The notes under the pieces are model-generated. The model had not been told where the DNA came from. It searched no databases and saw only the letters and a list, made by a program, of their open reading frames with translations. The translations under genes and the position numbers were made by a program. A stretch of DNA of 26,054 bases, taken from assembly GCA_964058845.1 (NCBI GenBank), contig CAXKVR010000258.1, positions 1 to 26,054 on the forward strand, read 5' to 3'. Shown one piece after another: positions 8,042 to 16,870 of the stretch (the stretch's first letter is position 1; each line of letters opens with the position of its first letter). The stretch comes from Carex sylvatica (Eukaryota > Streptophyta > Magnoliopsida > Poales > Cyperaceae).

Positions 8042-9080
8042 CATGCCGATTTCTTTTGGCCCACGCTTTTTCAAGATGCAAAGGAATATGTGCTTAGGTG
8101 CGACAAATGTCAAAGAACCGGAAATATATCACAAAGACATGAGATGCCCCTCAACGTAATCCTAGAAGTTGAGTTATTTGATGTTTGGGGGATCGACTTC
8201 ATGGGCCCATTTCTGAGTTCTTGCAATAACAAGTATATTCTTGTAGTGGTAGATTATGTCTCAAAATGGGTTGAAGTTGTGGCGAGCCCAACCGTCGACT
8301 CCGTCGTGGTAAGAAACTTCTTTAAGAAAATAATATTTTCTAGGTTTGGAGTATCCCGGGTGGTGATTAGTGATGGCGGCTCTCATTTCATTAACCGTCA
8401 ATTCGACGCTCTTCTACTTAAGTATGGAGTCAAGCATAGAGTAGCAACACCATACCATCCTCAAACAAGCGGACAAGTGGAGGTATTGAATCGCGAGATA
8501 AAAAGCATATTACAAAAAGTAGTGAACACATCAAGAAAAGATTGGTCTCTCAAACTTGTTGAAGCACTTTGGGCGTAACGAACGGCCTATAAAACTCCGA
8601 TAGGTATGTCTCATTTCAAACTTGTTTATGGTAAACCTTGTCATTTACCGGTTAAGTTAGAACATAAGGCATATTGGGCCATCAAAACTTTAAATATAGA
8701 TATGAAAAAGGCCAGTGAAAAGAGGGTTCTTGACCTACACAAACTAGAAGAAATACGCCTCAATGCATATGAAAATGCAAAAACTGTACAAGGAGAAAAC
8801 TAAGCGTTGGCATGATAAGCGCCTTGTAAAGCGCGAGTTTCGAGAGGGGTATGATGTGCTATTGTTCAATTTTCGCCTTCGTCTCTTTCCCGAAAAGTTA
8901 AAATCAAGATGGGATGGCCCATTCAAGGTAAAGAAAGTATTTTACCATGGAGCGGTAGAGATTTGGAAAGAAGAAATCGGAGCATTCAAGGTGAACGGAC
9001 ACCACCTCAAACATTTGAACCATGCGATTCTGGTAGGCGAGAGGGAGAGCTTTCACCTAAGTGACCTACACACTCAATAG
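8042..9080 (+). pseudogene. Integrase remnant with intact DDE core
   Basis: The readable part begins FFWPTLF and has CDKCQRTGN, the CxxC half of the N-terminal zinc finger. The His-His half is missing because upstream sequence is deleted. The catalytic core is complete: Asp in WGIDFMGPF (8195-8197), Asp in ISDGGSHF (8372-8374) and Glu in [11 protein letters not shown] (8480-8482). A TAA at 8576-8578 replaces the Tyr of LWAYRTAY, and the frame continues after it. A one-base shift in an A run near 8780 moves the C-terminus into another frame. That part carries the GPY/F-type module (RWDGPFKVKKVF) and the end LKHLNHAI, to the TAG at 9078-9080. The protein would insert the DNA copy into the genome. 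Confidence 0.9.
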
Positions 9081-9118
9081 TGAGCCCGAATCATGTCGAG
9101 CTCACGACGTGAAATTGA

Positions 9119-9143
9119 GCGCTTCTTGGGAGGCAACCCAAGC
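9119..9143 (+). other. Short hairpin after pol (CTTGGG-AGGCAA-CCCAAG)
   Basis: CTTGGG (9125-9130) pairs with CCCAAG (9137-9142) around AGGCAA, directly downstream of the pol stop. A phrase of this kind, GGGAGGCAACCC, recurs at this position in many plant gypsy elements as I recall them. I know of no assigned function. Confidence 0.55.
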
Positions 9144-9268
9144 TTTTTTTATTGTTTTATTTACTTACTGCACTTTATTTTTACTTAATTTAATTTTAAA
9201 TATCCAAATTAATAATTTACTAACTCTATGAAATTTTCAGGACCAAAAAATCAGGAAAAAATATTCCC

Positions 9269-9493
9269 AGTGCGTCCGCATACGAGATAAGTTTTTAATT
9301 ATTTCGGAAATTGATAAATTTGAAAAAACTTTGTCGGTGCAGATGGAGCACCCGCACTAAATCTCAGTGCGTCCGCACTCCCATCTCCTTTAAACACGGC
9401 TCTCTTCACTAGACTTGGAAAAAGGCTGATTTCAACCAGTTTTGAACTGAGTGCGGTCAGATCACCCGCACTCAATCACAGTGCGTCCGCACT
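9269..9493 (+). repeat. Paired-palindrome cluster in the pol to third-ORF spacer
   Basis: A lone short palindrome lies at 9269-9281. A decayed long unit with GCACCCGCACT (about 9336-9358) is followed by a perfect AGTGCG-TC-CGCACT at 9366-9379. A clear pair then has arms AGTGCGG (9450-9456) and CCGCACT (9466-9472), plus AGTGCG-TC-CGCACT at 9480-9493. The short units have the TC centre seen in pol, not the GA-type centre of the LTR copies. Confidence 0.88.
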
Positions 9494-9550
9494 CCCCAAA
9501 TTTCACTAAAATTTGCATTAATTCTTTTATTTTTCTTAATTGTAGCAAGA

Positions 9551-10836
9551 ATGATAAGAAAATCAAGACAATGGTTGAGAGGGGCAAAGGCCAAAGTAGT
9601 AGACAACCTTCATATCCACCCGTCTAGGTGGATATGCAGAGCCACTCTGGAGAAGTTGGGACTCACAGCTGAGGTGCAAATGCTTACCAAGCGGCTCGGT
9701 TTATGGGAGTTTCTATGCAACGAGGTCCCAACTTACAAAGGAATCACAATTGAGTTTCTTTCCTCCTACTCATTCGACCGGGCCTCGCGAGTTATGTAGT
9801 TCAACCTTGGAGGATACCGCCATGAAATGCACACCACAGAACTCATGGCCGGAGTCGGCATATCCACATAAAATATTGAGCGTATGCGGACGATCCTCAA
9901 CTTCTTTCATGACTTGAATGAGCACTAATTCCGCTTGTACACATGCCATGATGGAGAACTTGGCCCACAAAGAGTCAAGAATATTTTTCACCCGACACTT
10001 TGCTATCTCCAACGGGTACTCTCTCATACTCTTTTTGCTCGAGGGGAGACCGTTTCAGTCTTCAACCTAGGCGATATGGTATATGTGTGCAGCATGCTTC
10101 GAAGGAACAATGGAGAGATGGATTACATGCCACATCTCGGCTATAACCTGGCTAAACACATCAACTTGGTGGCAACAAATAAGCAATCCGATGGGATGGT
10201 GCGCATTGAGGGCATAATCACAAAAATTGCCCGACTTTTGAACATCCCTACAGGAGATGATGAGGTGGCAGGTCCCACTTTGGTTGACCTAGATGTCTTG
10301 AAAAAGGCACGACTAATCATGTGGGATGAAATTCAAGAAGTATGGATCAATTTAGGACTGGCAGGAATCCGACACTGGCTACCACTCCAAACCAAAATCA
10401 ATCCATTGAACTATGACACGTGAAAAATAGTGGATGAGCCACTTGATCCACAACCACCACCACCGCCTGAACTTTCCGCCAAACCACAACAGGATGCCGG
10501 CGCTGCACAACCACAAGGAGGGCCGTCAATGCAACAAATGTGGGACTTTATGCAGACCATCAATACCTCCATTGGTAATTTACGCATCCACATAGACGGC
10601 CACATGGATGAGGTGGAAGCCGAAGTTGCATCGGCAAATTTCTATGCTCGCAAGGAATAATGCACAACAATCCTAATTATGAGGATGATCCACCCACACC
10701 GCCATACCAAAGAAAGGCTGCAATAAGAAGAGAGGAAGAGTTGGCAAGGCAGCGTGAAGCGGCAGCTCAACAACGGAACAAGGATAATGAGGAAGATGCC
10801 AAAAATCAAGACAACATGGATCAAGATGACGAGTGA
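9551..10836 (+). pseudogene. Third ORF in env-like position (Athila ORF-1-like protein remnant)
   Basis: ATG 9551 follows the possible splice acceptor. The frame reads a basic start (MIRKSRQWLRGAKAKV), then LGLWEFLCNEVPTYKGITIEF. Stops interrupt it near 9797 and 9868. It then resumes at about 9935 with LGPQRVKNIFHPTLCYLQRV, LSHTLFARGETVSVFNLGDM and RIEGIITKIARLLNIP. This pattern resembles the protein encoded by the extra ORF of Athila-type elements and related 'plant transposon protein' sequences. A stop at 10421-10423 precedes a Pro-rich segment (PQPPPPPEL), and a frameshift near 10660 leads to a charged tail (10660-10836, RREEELARQREAAAQQR) ending in Asp/Glu. I see no signal peptide or membrane segment, so calling it an envelope would be unsupported. 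Function unknown. Confidence 0.7.
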
Positions 10837-12076
10837 TCTTGCACAGTACTACCACCACCTTACGCTAGTAGAGTAGTTCATGTTTCTTCTCTCTTTTTAG
10901 TTTATTTTATTAGCACTATGGACATTGCTTTATTTAAACTTTGGGGATGTGAAGAAATTGTATCTTGCATGTATATTTATTATTTTACAAATTTTAGGAT
11001 TTATAACCTTGAATTTTTACTTGACCTTGAATAGGATTTGTGATTTTGAACTTAAATGCTTAAAATTGTAAATTTGTCAAGAAGTTTTCTGAGATTATAA
11101 AAATAGAGTCTTGCATAATTGGACTTAATTATCTAATTAGGCATAAAGTATAAAATCATGTTTAATTTTTCGTGTTAAAAGTTTGCAAAAATAAAACTTT
11201 TGATAAATTTAAGTGATTGTCGAAAAATTAGAAACTTTGATGCGAATTTTAAAACAAGTTTTTAAGAATGCCCTTAGAATAATTGGAAATAACCCCATAA
11301 TTTGGCGAAAAACTTTGTGGAAATAAAGGTTTACGAAAAAATAAAAACTTAGGGATTTAAATTTCTTTTGAAAATTGCGACTTAGATACGAAAAATGAAG
11401 TTAGAAAGATCAAGATATCCATATGTATGACTTATTGCCTAAGGATGTGTGTATTCATGATATTTTGCAAAAATGTTGAAAAAAATTTCAAAATTGAAAA
11501 TTTTTAGAAATAAAAAAGATTTCGCTTTCTTATGTTACGGCGACATAACGTACTTATAGCAATGAGTCATTGACACTTTCACTAAACATGTAAGTTCGTG
11601 TCATGGAAGAGTTGAACCATGAGCATGCATATGCACTTTTGAATTAAAACAGTTGGGTATGGATTAACTATCTATAACTAACCGGTTTTGTCCTGAGGAT
11701 AAATAATTATAGTGTCACAAAACTAAAAGCAACAAAAGAATTTTTTTTTACAAATATCAACATACGAAGTCCGCGATTTTTTAACCTAAGCTTGAACCAA
11801 GCTTGGCGGAATTTTTTTTTTTTAAATTTAAGAGCGCAATCATTTTAAACGAACTTGGATTTTCATAGTTTTCAAATTCTAAGCCTTTTGAGAAAATGAA
11901 AGTTAGAGTAATCGAATTGTGGGGTGAATCATAATTAGCCAAGGGTTGAACTTTAAATTTGTAAAAATTTACATTGAGATTTCTAAATTTTGGCAAGATC
12001 ATACAAATTTTTTGAAAGTTTGAGAAATGTTAGTCCAAGTTTAGATGTTGCTTGGGGACAAGCAAGGTTCAAGCTT
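10837..12076 (+). other. Long 3' untranslated spacer of the element
   Basis: It is AT-rich with no supported gene. It includes a run of short AAATTT-type phrases. Near 12050 a GGGGACAAGCAAGGTT phrase leads into the polypurine tract; such a phrase is common at this place in plant gypsy elements. The open frame at 11781-12002 (-) is Lys/Asn/Phe-rich noise. Confidence 0.6.
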
Positions 12077-12085
12077 GGGAAAATT
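12077..12085 (+). promoter_or_regulatory. Polypurine tract (GGGAAAATT)
   Basis: A short purine run directly abuts the 3' LTR TG at 12086. In LTR elements this run primes plus-strand DNA synthesis. It is shorter and less pure than usual, ending in TT. Confidence 0.65.
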
Positions 12086-12251
12086 TGATAAGCATAAATT
12101 ATATACACAATTCGATCTACTTTTTATCATAAAATACCACAAATATCTTGTATTTTGAATATAAAGTGAATGTAATATACCTAGAATCAAGTTACTTGGT
12201 TGTTTGGCTTTAGAATGCAGGAAAAAATGAAAATTACAGAAAATACTTCTC

Positions 12252-12648
12252 CGTGCGGGTTATCCACCCGCACTCACATACAGTGCGGACGCACTCCTCA
12301 CTTAGCCAAATTTCCAGCATCTCAGCAGTTCACATAAAAAGTCCGAGCCTAATGCGTCTGCATTCAGATTTAGTGCGGGTCATCTCAGCCGCACTCAGGA
12401 CTTGGACCAATTTCAGAAACTACACATCACGTGCTCCAGTGCGGGTCATTCATCCGCACCAAAGTCCAGTGCGGATGCACCGCGAGTAAACACAGAATTC
12501 CCAGGATGGTAAAAAAGAAAACTTTAAGCCAGTGCAGATCAGACACCCACACTCATAGAATTTCACGAAATTTTCATTCTAAGTTAAATATGAAAAGTTG
12601 AACCAGTGCGAGTCAGGCACCCGCACTCACAATTAGTGCGGACGCACT
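12252..12648 (+). repeat. Paired-palindrome cluster in 3' LTR U3
   Basis: This is the counterpart of 1844-2261. The first unit (12253 onward) is intact here, GTGCGGGT with ACCCGCAC, while the 5' copy has GTGCGAGT. The fourth unit is decayed (AGTGCAGAT, ACCCACACT) and its short partner is deleted. The fifth short palindrome, AGTGCG-GA-CGCACT (12635-12648), is intact. Confidence 0.88.
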
Positions 12649-12873
12649 GAACCCGCAGACAGCCAGAATTACAAATTTGTCAAGATGTTTCTATTTTTAG
12701 TGAGCCAGGGACGCTTTTTGACAGCTAAATTTGGACACATCAGTCCAGAAAAACAAGGCAAAGATAGCACCCACTAACCCCACCTTCTAGCCTCTAAATT
12801 GGGCATAGTCTTTTGCTATATAAAGGGGGTTCATTTTCCATTGAAAAGATATCTCACATCTCTCATCTTACAA

Positions 12874-12901
12874 CTCTCTCTCTCTCTCTCTCTCTCTCTC
12901 C
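12874..12901 (+). repeat. CT microsatellite in 3' LTR leader
   Basis: About 13 CT units, against a shorter interrupted CT run at 2487-2506 in the 5' LTR. It expanded after insertion and lies about 55 bp downstream of the TATA box. Confidence 0.9.
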
Positions 12902-14178
12902 TTGATGCATGCTAATTTTCATATAGCGATAAATCTGCTGCCATTCTAGGAGTTCCGGAAGCTTTTCAAGGAAGGAGAAGAAGATCCAAGCAAGATTTCA
13001 GCAAGATTGAGGTTCTTGATTCAATAAAGGGTATAACTATTTTTTTATTTCATTCCTTCTTATTTTTGCCAACTTTTGTAATGGATCTCTCCAAGAGAGA
13101 GTAAATATCTCTCTAGGGGTTTAGGTCAATGCATGAACTTGTCTAATTATATTTATTCGGTTATATTATTTTTATTATGATTGTTTGATTTAATGGTGAT
13201 TTATGTGAATTATTCTTTATGATTTCATTATACTTGCAATTATAAGTATCATGTTAGGTTTAATGAATTAAAGTAGTTAGAAATCATGCTATGTCTTTTT
13301 TTTTCACTTTAATCATTAAACTCTAGCATAGATCGAGTTAAGGAGAGTATCAATCAAATCATAAAGGTATATGATATCTTATTAACACTATGATATAAAT
13401 CGGATCTCCAGAAATTAGAGTTAGGGTTTGGTGAAGTAGGTATTTCTGAAGTCAAGCCCCTAATTTGGACATCTTAGAACAAATATTGTGAAATACTTTG
13501 AATTATGTGTATTAAAAATCCCGATTAGGTGAGTGACAGTCTTAACAATGGAGGAACATTAATCCGTTCACCCAAAGTATTTGTATCAATATTTGTTCCA
13601 AAGGCTAAGACAAATCATAAACCAATTTTAAGTTTCTTGGAATATTAATGTTTGTCTTGAATTATGTGTATTAAATATTCCTCTAGGGTTTGTAAAAACT
13701 CTAGAATTTGAGGCAAATTAATTCGCTCACCCAAGATATAACATCAATATTCCAAGAACGTATTAGGTTAGAAACCTCATTAAAATCAAACATGAATATA
13801 AACAAACCGAATAGATTTAATTAGCAAGGAATTGTAAATCGAATACCCCTAGATCTTCTTAACTTGAAAGCAAACCAATCTTTACTTTCTTTGTTTTATT
13901 GTTTACAACTCCTTGTTTTCGGGTATTGAACCCAACTTAGGATTACTTAAGCAAACCTCCATATTCTATTTTATTGAACTTTACTTCTTCTTTTTTTTTT
14001 CTAAAATTAATTAATAAAGTCTAAACCTAGTATCTAAACTTACTCTCTGAGGATCGATACCCGATAATATACTACGCGGTAAGATTCTACACTTGCAATC
14101 TGAACTGAAAGTGTATTTAAGGTTAAAAGGTATAGCTTGATGTACTGAAAGTTTGTACTATACATTTTTGGTGCAACA

Positions 14179-14183
14179 GCGCC
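14179..14183. repeat. 5-bp target-site duplication, right copy (GCGCC)
   Basis: A perfect copy of 1673-1677 directly after the terminal CA of the 3' LTR. Confidence 0.92.
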
Positions 14184-14440
14184 GCATGGGCTAATGCAGG
14201 GGCATTTTTTAAATTATATTTTTTTAGTGTATTAATAAAAATGGTCGTTTCCTTAGATATACATATATATACACATGTGTAGTCACAAGAACTTTATTTT
14301 ATTTCTTTACATGTATATTTATTCGGCTAAGTATAAATGTATTTATTTATTTCTTTACACGAGTCATTTTATTTTATTTTTAAATTCTCATTCTAATTAT
14401 ATAATTTCATAATTATTTATATCTCGAAATTTTTAGTTTA
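14184..14440. other. AT-rich flank without genes
   Basis: It continues the GC-rich target patch for about 30 bp, then becomes AT-rich. I see no feature. Confidence 0.5.
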
Positions 14441-14539
14441 CATTTTAAATTGATAATATATTTTCTAAACGTTCATTTTAAATTGATAATATATTTTCTA
14501 AACATTCATTTTAAATTGATAATATATTTTCTAAACGTT
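14441..14539. repeat. Three tandem copies of a 33-bp unit
   Basis: Copies at 14441-14473, 14474-14506 and 14507-14539 begin CATTTTAAATTGATAATATA. They are identical except for one base near the end of copy two (CATT for CGTT). A partial fourth copy starts at 14540. Near identity suggests recent slippage or unequal exchange. Confidence 0.95.
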
Positions 14540-14582
14540 CATTTATTTTTAATAAGTTAAATAAAATATAAATAAAAATATA

Positions 14583-15046
14583 ATTAAATCAGAAACTTTA
14601 AAATAATAAATTAAAAAACAGAATTTAAAAAATAGAAATTTAAAAAAGAAATAAAAACAGAATTTAAAAAACAGAAATTAAAAAATAGAATTTAGAAAAC
14701 AAAAATAAATAAAAACAGGATTTAAAAAAATATAAATTAAAAAACAGAAATAAAAACAGAATTTTGAAAAACAGAAATTAAAAAACAGAATTTAAAAAAT
14801 AGAATTTAAAAAACAAAAATTTAAAAACAAAATTTAAAAAACAAAATTTAAAAAACAGAAAGAAAAATAAAATTTAAAAAACAGAAATTAAAAAAACAGA
14901 ATTAAAAAAATAAAAAATAAAAAAAACAGAATTTAAAAAAAATATATATATATAATTTTAAAAAACAGAAATTAAAAAACAGAAATTAAAATCAGAATAA
15001 AAAAAAAGAAGGGAAAAATTTGAAAAATTTGAAAAAAAAGAAAGAA
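14583..15046. repeat. A-rich degenerate minisatellite (AAACAGAAATT-type)
   Basis: Many degenerate repeats of AAAAAACAGAAATT and AAAAAACAGAATTT fill this stretch. It is strongly strand-asymmetric, almost all A on the + strand with few T and C. It is non-coding. Confidence 0.85.
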
Positions 15047-15052
15047 AGAGGA

Positions 15053-15330
15053 AGGGGTAGGGGTAGGGGTACGGGTACAGTTACGGGTATAGGGTACACT
15101 GGTATACGGGAGCGGGCACGGACACACGGGTTCACGGGCACGGGCACGGACATGGGGGTATATGGGTACGGGTAAATCTGTCCGGATATGGTCAGATTTT
15201 TTTTCAAAAAGACATGCCCTCTCCATTTTATATCTCTATCCGTATACCCGTGTACCCTATCTATATCCGAGCTCGGACACGAGTACCCCGAACAATAAGC
15301 ACGGACAGACTGGACAATGTCCGGACTGCC
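15053..15330. repeat. GGGTAC-type repeat patch with inverted C-rich counterpart
   Basis: From 15053 to about 15176 the + strand repeats GGGGTA, ACGGGTAC and ACGGGCACGG words. After a T-rich middle (15190-15210), 15237-15290 carries the reverse words TACCCGTGTACCC and GAGTACCCC. Arrays like this occur near the ends of plant hAT-type elements and as simple repeats. I could not find clear terminal repeats or a target duplication. The long Pro/Val-rich open frames on the minus strand are translations of the repeat. Confidence 0.6.
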
Positions 15331-16650
15331 CTTGTGAGGTATTGTCAAACCTCTAGTTGAGCCCCAACCCCCGAGCTTTGTTTGTCCGTTTTAGGCTTTT
15401 GGCCTAACTGTTTGTCTTATTTCCTGTAGGAACACCACCGAGCACCTCATTTAATGTTAAAAAAAACATCGTAAATTCTAACTTTGAGTCAGGTTGATCT
15501 GAATTTGATTGTACGATCCGAATCCAAATTCAAAATTTGAGTTAACTTAGTTGTTTAAATCCCAAGCACACATATGATTCCAAGAAAAAAAAAATACATA
15601 CATTTTCCTTGAAAGAAAAAAAATACCCGACAATAATTATTTTAATAATCTTAATAATAATATATAGAAAACTTTTAGAAATATTAATTACTAAATATTA
15701 TATTAATAAGTATATTATTGAACATATGACAACTTAAAGATTAAGTTTCATGTAATTTTAATATTGTATTAAGGATAATTTTATATATTTTTTTAAATAT
15801 TAAGTCATTTGACATACTTTAAAAGGTACACCAAATCTCGTTACTTTTTATAAACATAACATGTAGATGATACATATTGATACAATAATATTGAATTTAA
15901 AATTAAATTTTATCTTTACAAATGATAAAATTATCAAAATAAAGAGTTATCATGATATCCCTCCTAAAAAATAAATATGTCCTCGCTTCATTTTTTTTTT
16001 GTAATTATTTAAATCTAGTAGTGTAAAATGATTGTTACCTACAAAAAGAAAAGGTTCACAATTAAACATATACGATGTTTGATAAACAAAAATCAGTCCA
16101 TAGAAATAAAAATAAAAATTGCCCAATCGTTTGTCATCTTTTACGGACAAAAATGATGAATGCAGAAATTAAAACGGAAGACCTTCGCTTCTATGAATCG
16201 ACCTTTTTTTTTAAATAAAAAATAAAGAGCCGGAGTTTCAAAAGTTTGATCTTTTCTGTTTTCATTTTCTTACAATTCAGTCTTCGATTTTATAATATTT
16301 TATTTATCTTTTCTTTCGGGAAAAACAAAGTACGTTGTTCCTGTTTGGGGATGAATATAAAACCAAGCAACACAGAAATCAGATTCTCTGATACAGTTAC
16401 GGAACCCACCACACAATATCCTTTCTACTGACTAATTGACAAATGACAATAGGAAAGCTCAACAAAATTAGATTCGCTGCATAATATTCTTCACTGTATC
16501 TAACACAGAAAATTTTGACAAATAAAATATATACCATCGGCTTATCCATCTCTGCCTCCATGGGGACAAGTCAACTCTGTAATTTGCTGGATTCTCTCTC
16601 TTAACTGGATCCATTTCCAGCTTATTCATCTCTCCCTCTCTCTCCTGATA
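15331..16650. other. AT-rich intergenic region upstream of the + strand gene
   Basis: I see no supported gene. The open frames at 15950-16150 (-), 16246-16431 (+) and 16468-16680 (-) have low-complexity Phe/Ile/Lys-rich translations. The last 200 bp probably include the promoter of the gene at 19709-20290. Confidence 0.5.
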
Positions 16651-16653
16651 TAT

Positions 16654-16660
16654 TATAAAA
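16654..16660 (+). promoter_or_regulatory. TATA box candidate of the + strand gene
   Basis: TATAAAA follows a CT-rich stretch and precedes a CT-rich leader (CTTCTTCTTCTTCT near 16738-16750), a layout typical of plant core promoters. Transcription would start near 16685-16690. Confidence 0.5.
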
Positions 16661-16684
16661 ATCAAAGCAATGAGAAGCATTTAA

Positions 16685-16870
16685 AAATCAAAGAAAAGAA
16701 TCCCCCCTTTTTTTTCTTCGACGATCCTCTTATAATCTTCTTCTTCTTCTACCATGGATTTGTAGCATTTAAAATCGGATGAAGACGGAGATTTGAGAAG
16801 GTCGATCGGAACCGTGCCATTACTATTTCTTCTGACTTTTCAATTGAGAGCTGATTCTCCATTCAAACCA
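16685..16870 (+). other. Non-coding leader exon of the + strand gene, with two uORFs
   Basis: The exon is inferred from its CT-rich start and a strong 5' splice site, CA-GTAAGT, at 16870/16871. It holds ATG-GAT-TTG-TAG at 16754-16765 in an excellent start context (ACCATGG). A second five-codon frame, ATGAAGACGGAGATTTGA, lies at 16779-16796. Neither can extend into the main protein. They may lower translation of the main frame or mark regulated translation. Transcript evidence is needed for the exact 5' end. Confidence 0.5.

Larger units (their letters stand above)
9081..9550 (+). other. Spacer between pol and the third ORF, with possible splice acceptors
   Basis: Non-coding. It holds a short GC hairpin (9119-9143), an AT-rich stretch, then a palindrome cluster. 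Two sites look like plant 3' splice sites: TGAAATTTTCAG ending at 9240, and a T-rich run ending TTAATTGTAG at 9545, six bases before ATG 9551. The second would suit a spliced subgenomic mRNA for the third ORF. No transcript data are available to me. Confidence 0.5.
1678..14178 (+). mobile_element. Athila-like Ty3/gypsy LTR retrotransposon, complete ends, inactive
   Basis: This 12.5-kb element has matched LTRs (1678-3785 and 12086-14178), a tRNA-Asp-type primer-binding site, a polypurine tract and a flanking GCGCC duplication. The internal order is gag, protease, RT, RNase H, integrase and then a third ORF. RT before integrase defines the Ty3/gypsy order. The tRNA-Asp primer, long LTRs and extra ORF after pol fit the Athila clade; Tat is the main alternative. 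All coding parts are broken by stops and frameshifts, two RT/RNase H active-site residues are changed, and the RNase H to integrase joint is deleted. It could only have moved recently with proteins supplied by a relative. Confidence 0.93.
12086..14178 (+). repeat. 3' LTR (2093 bp)
   Basis: It matches 1678-3785 end to end, with TGATAAGC at the start and GTGCAACA at the end. The TATA box is at 12817-12824 and AATAAA at 13023-13028. Compared with the 5' copy it lost a 21-bp segment holding the short palindrome of unit four, between two ACTCATAG repeats near 12550. It gained CT repeats at 12874-12901. Palindromes are more often disrupted by C/T and G/A changes here. In the tetraloop hairpin, the one change (CCC to CTC near 13696-13700) turns a G-C pair into G-U, so the RNA stem survives. 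Confidence 0.93.

Noticed and set aside
9551..10836. True viral envelope protein for the third ORF
   Set aside because: There is no signal peptide, membrane helix or fusion-type region in the readable parts. Only the position is env-like.
14972..15348. Two long Pro/Val/Arg-rich open frames on the minus strand
   Set aside because: They come from the GGGTAC repeat and the A-rich tract. Low-complexity PVPVP and LPLPL runs are not a real protein.
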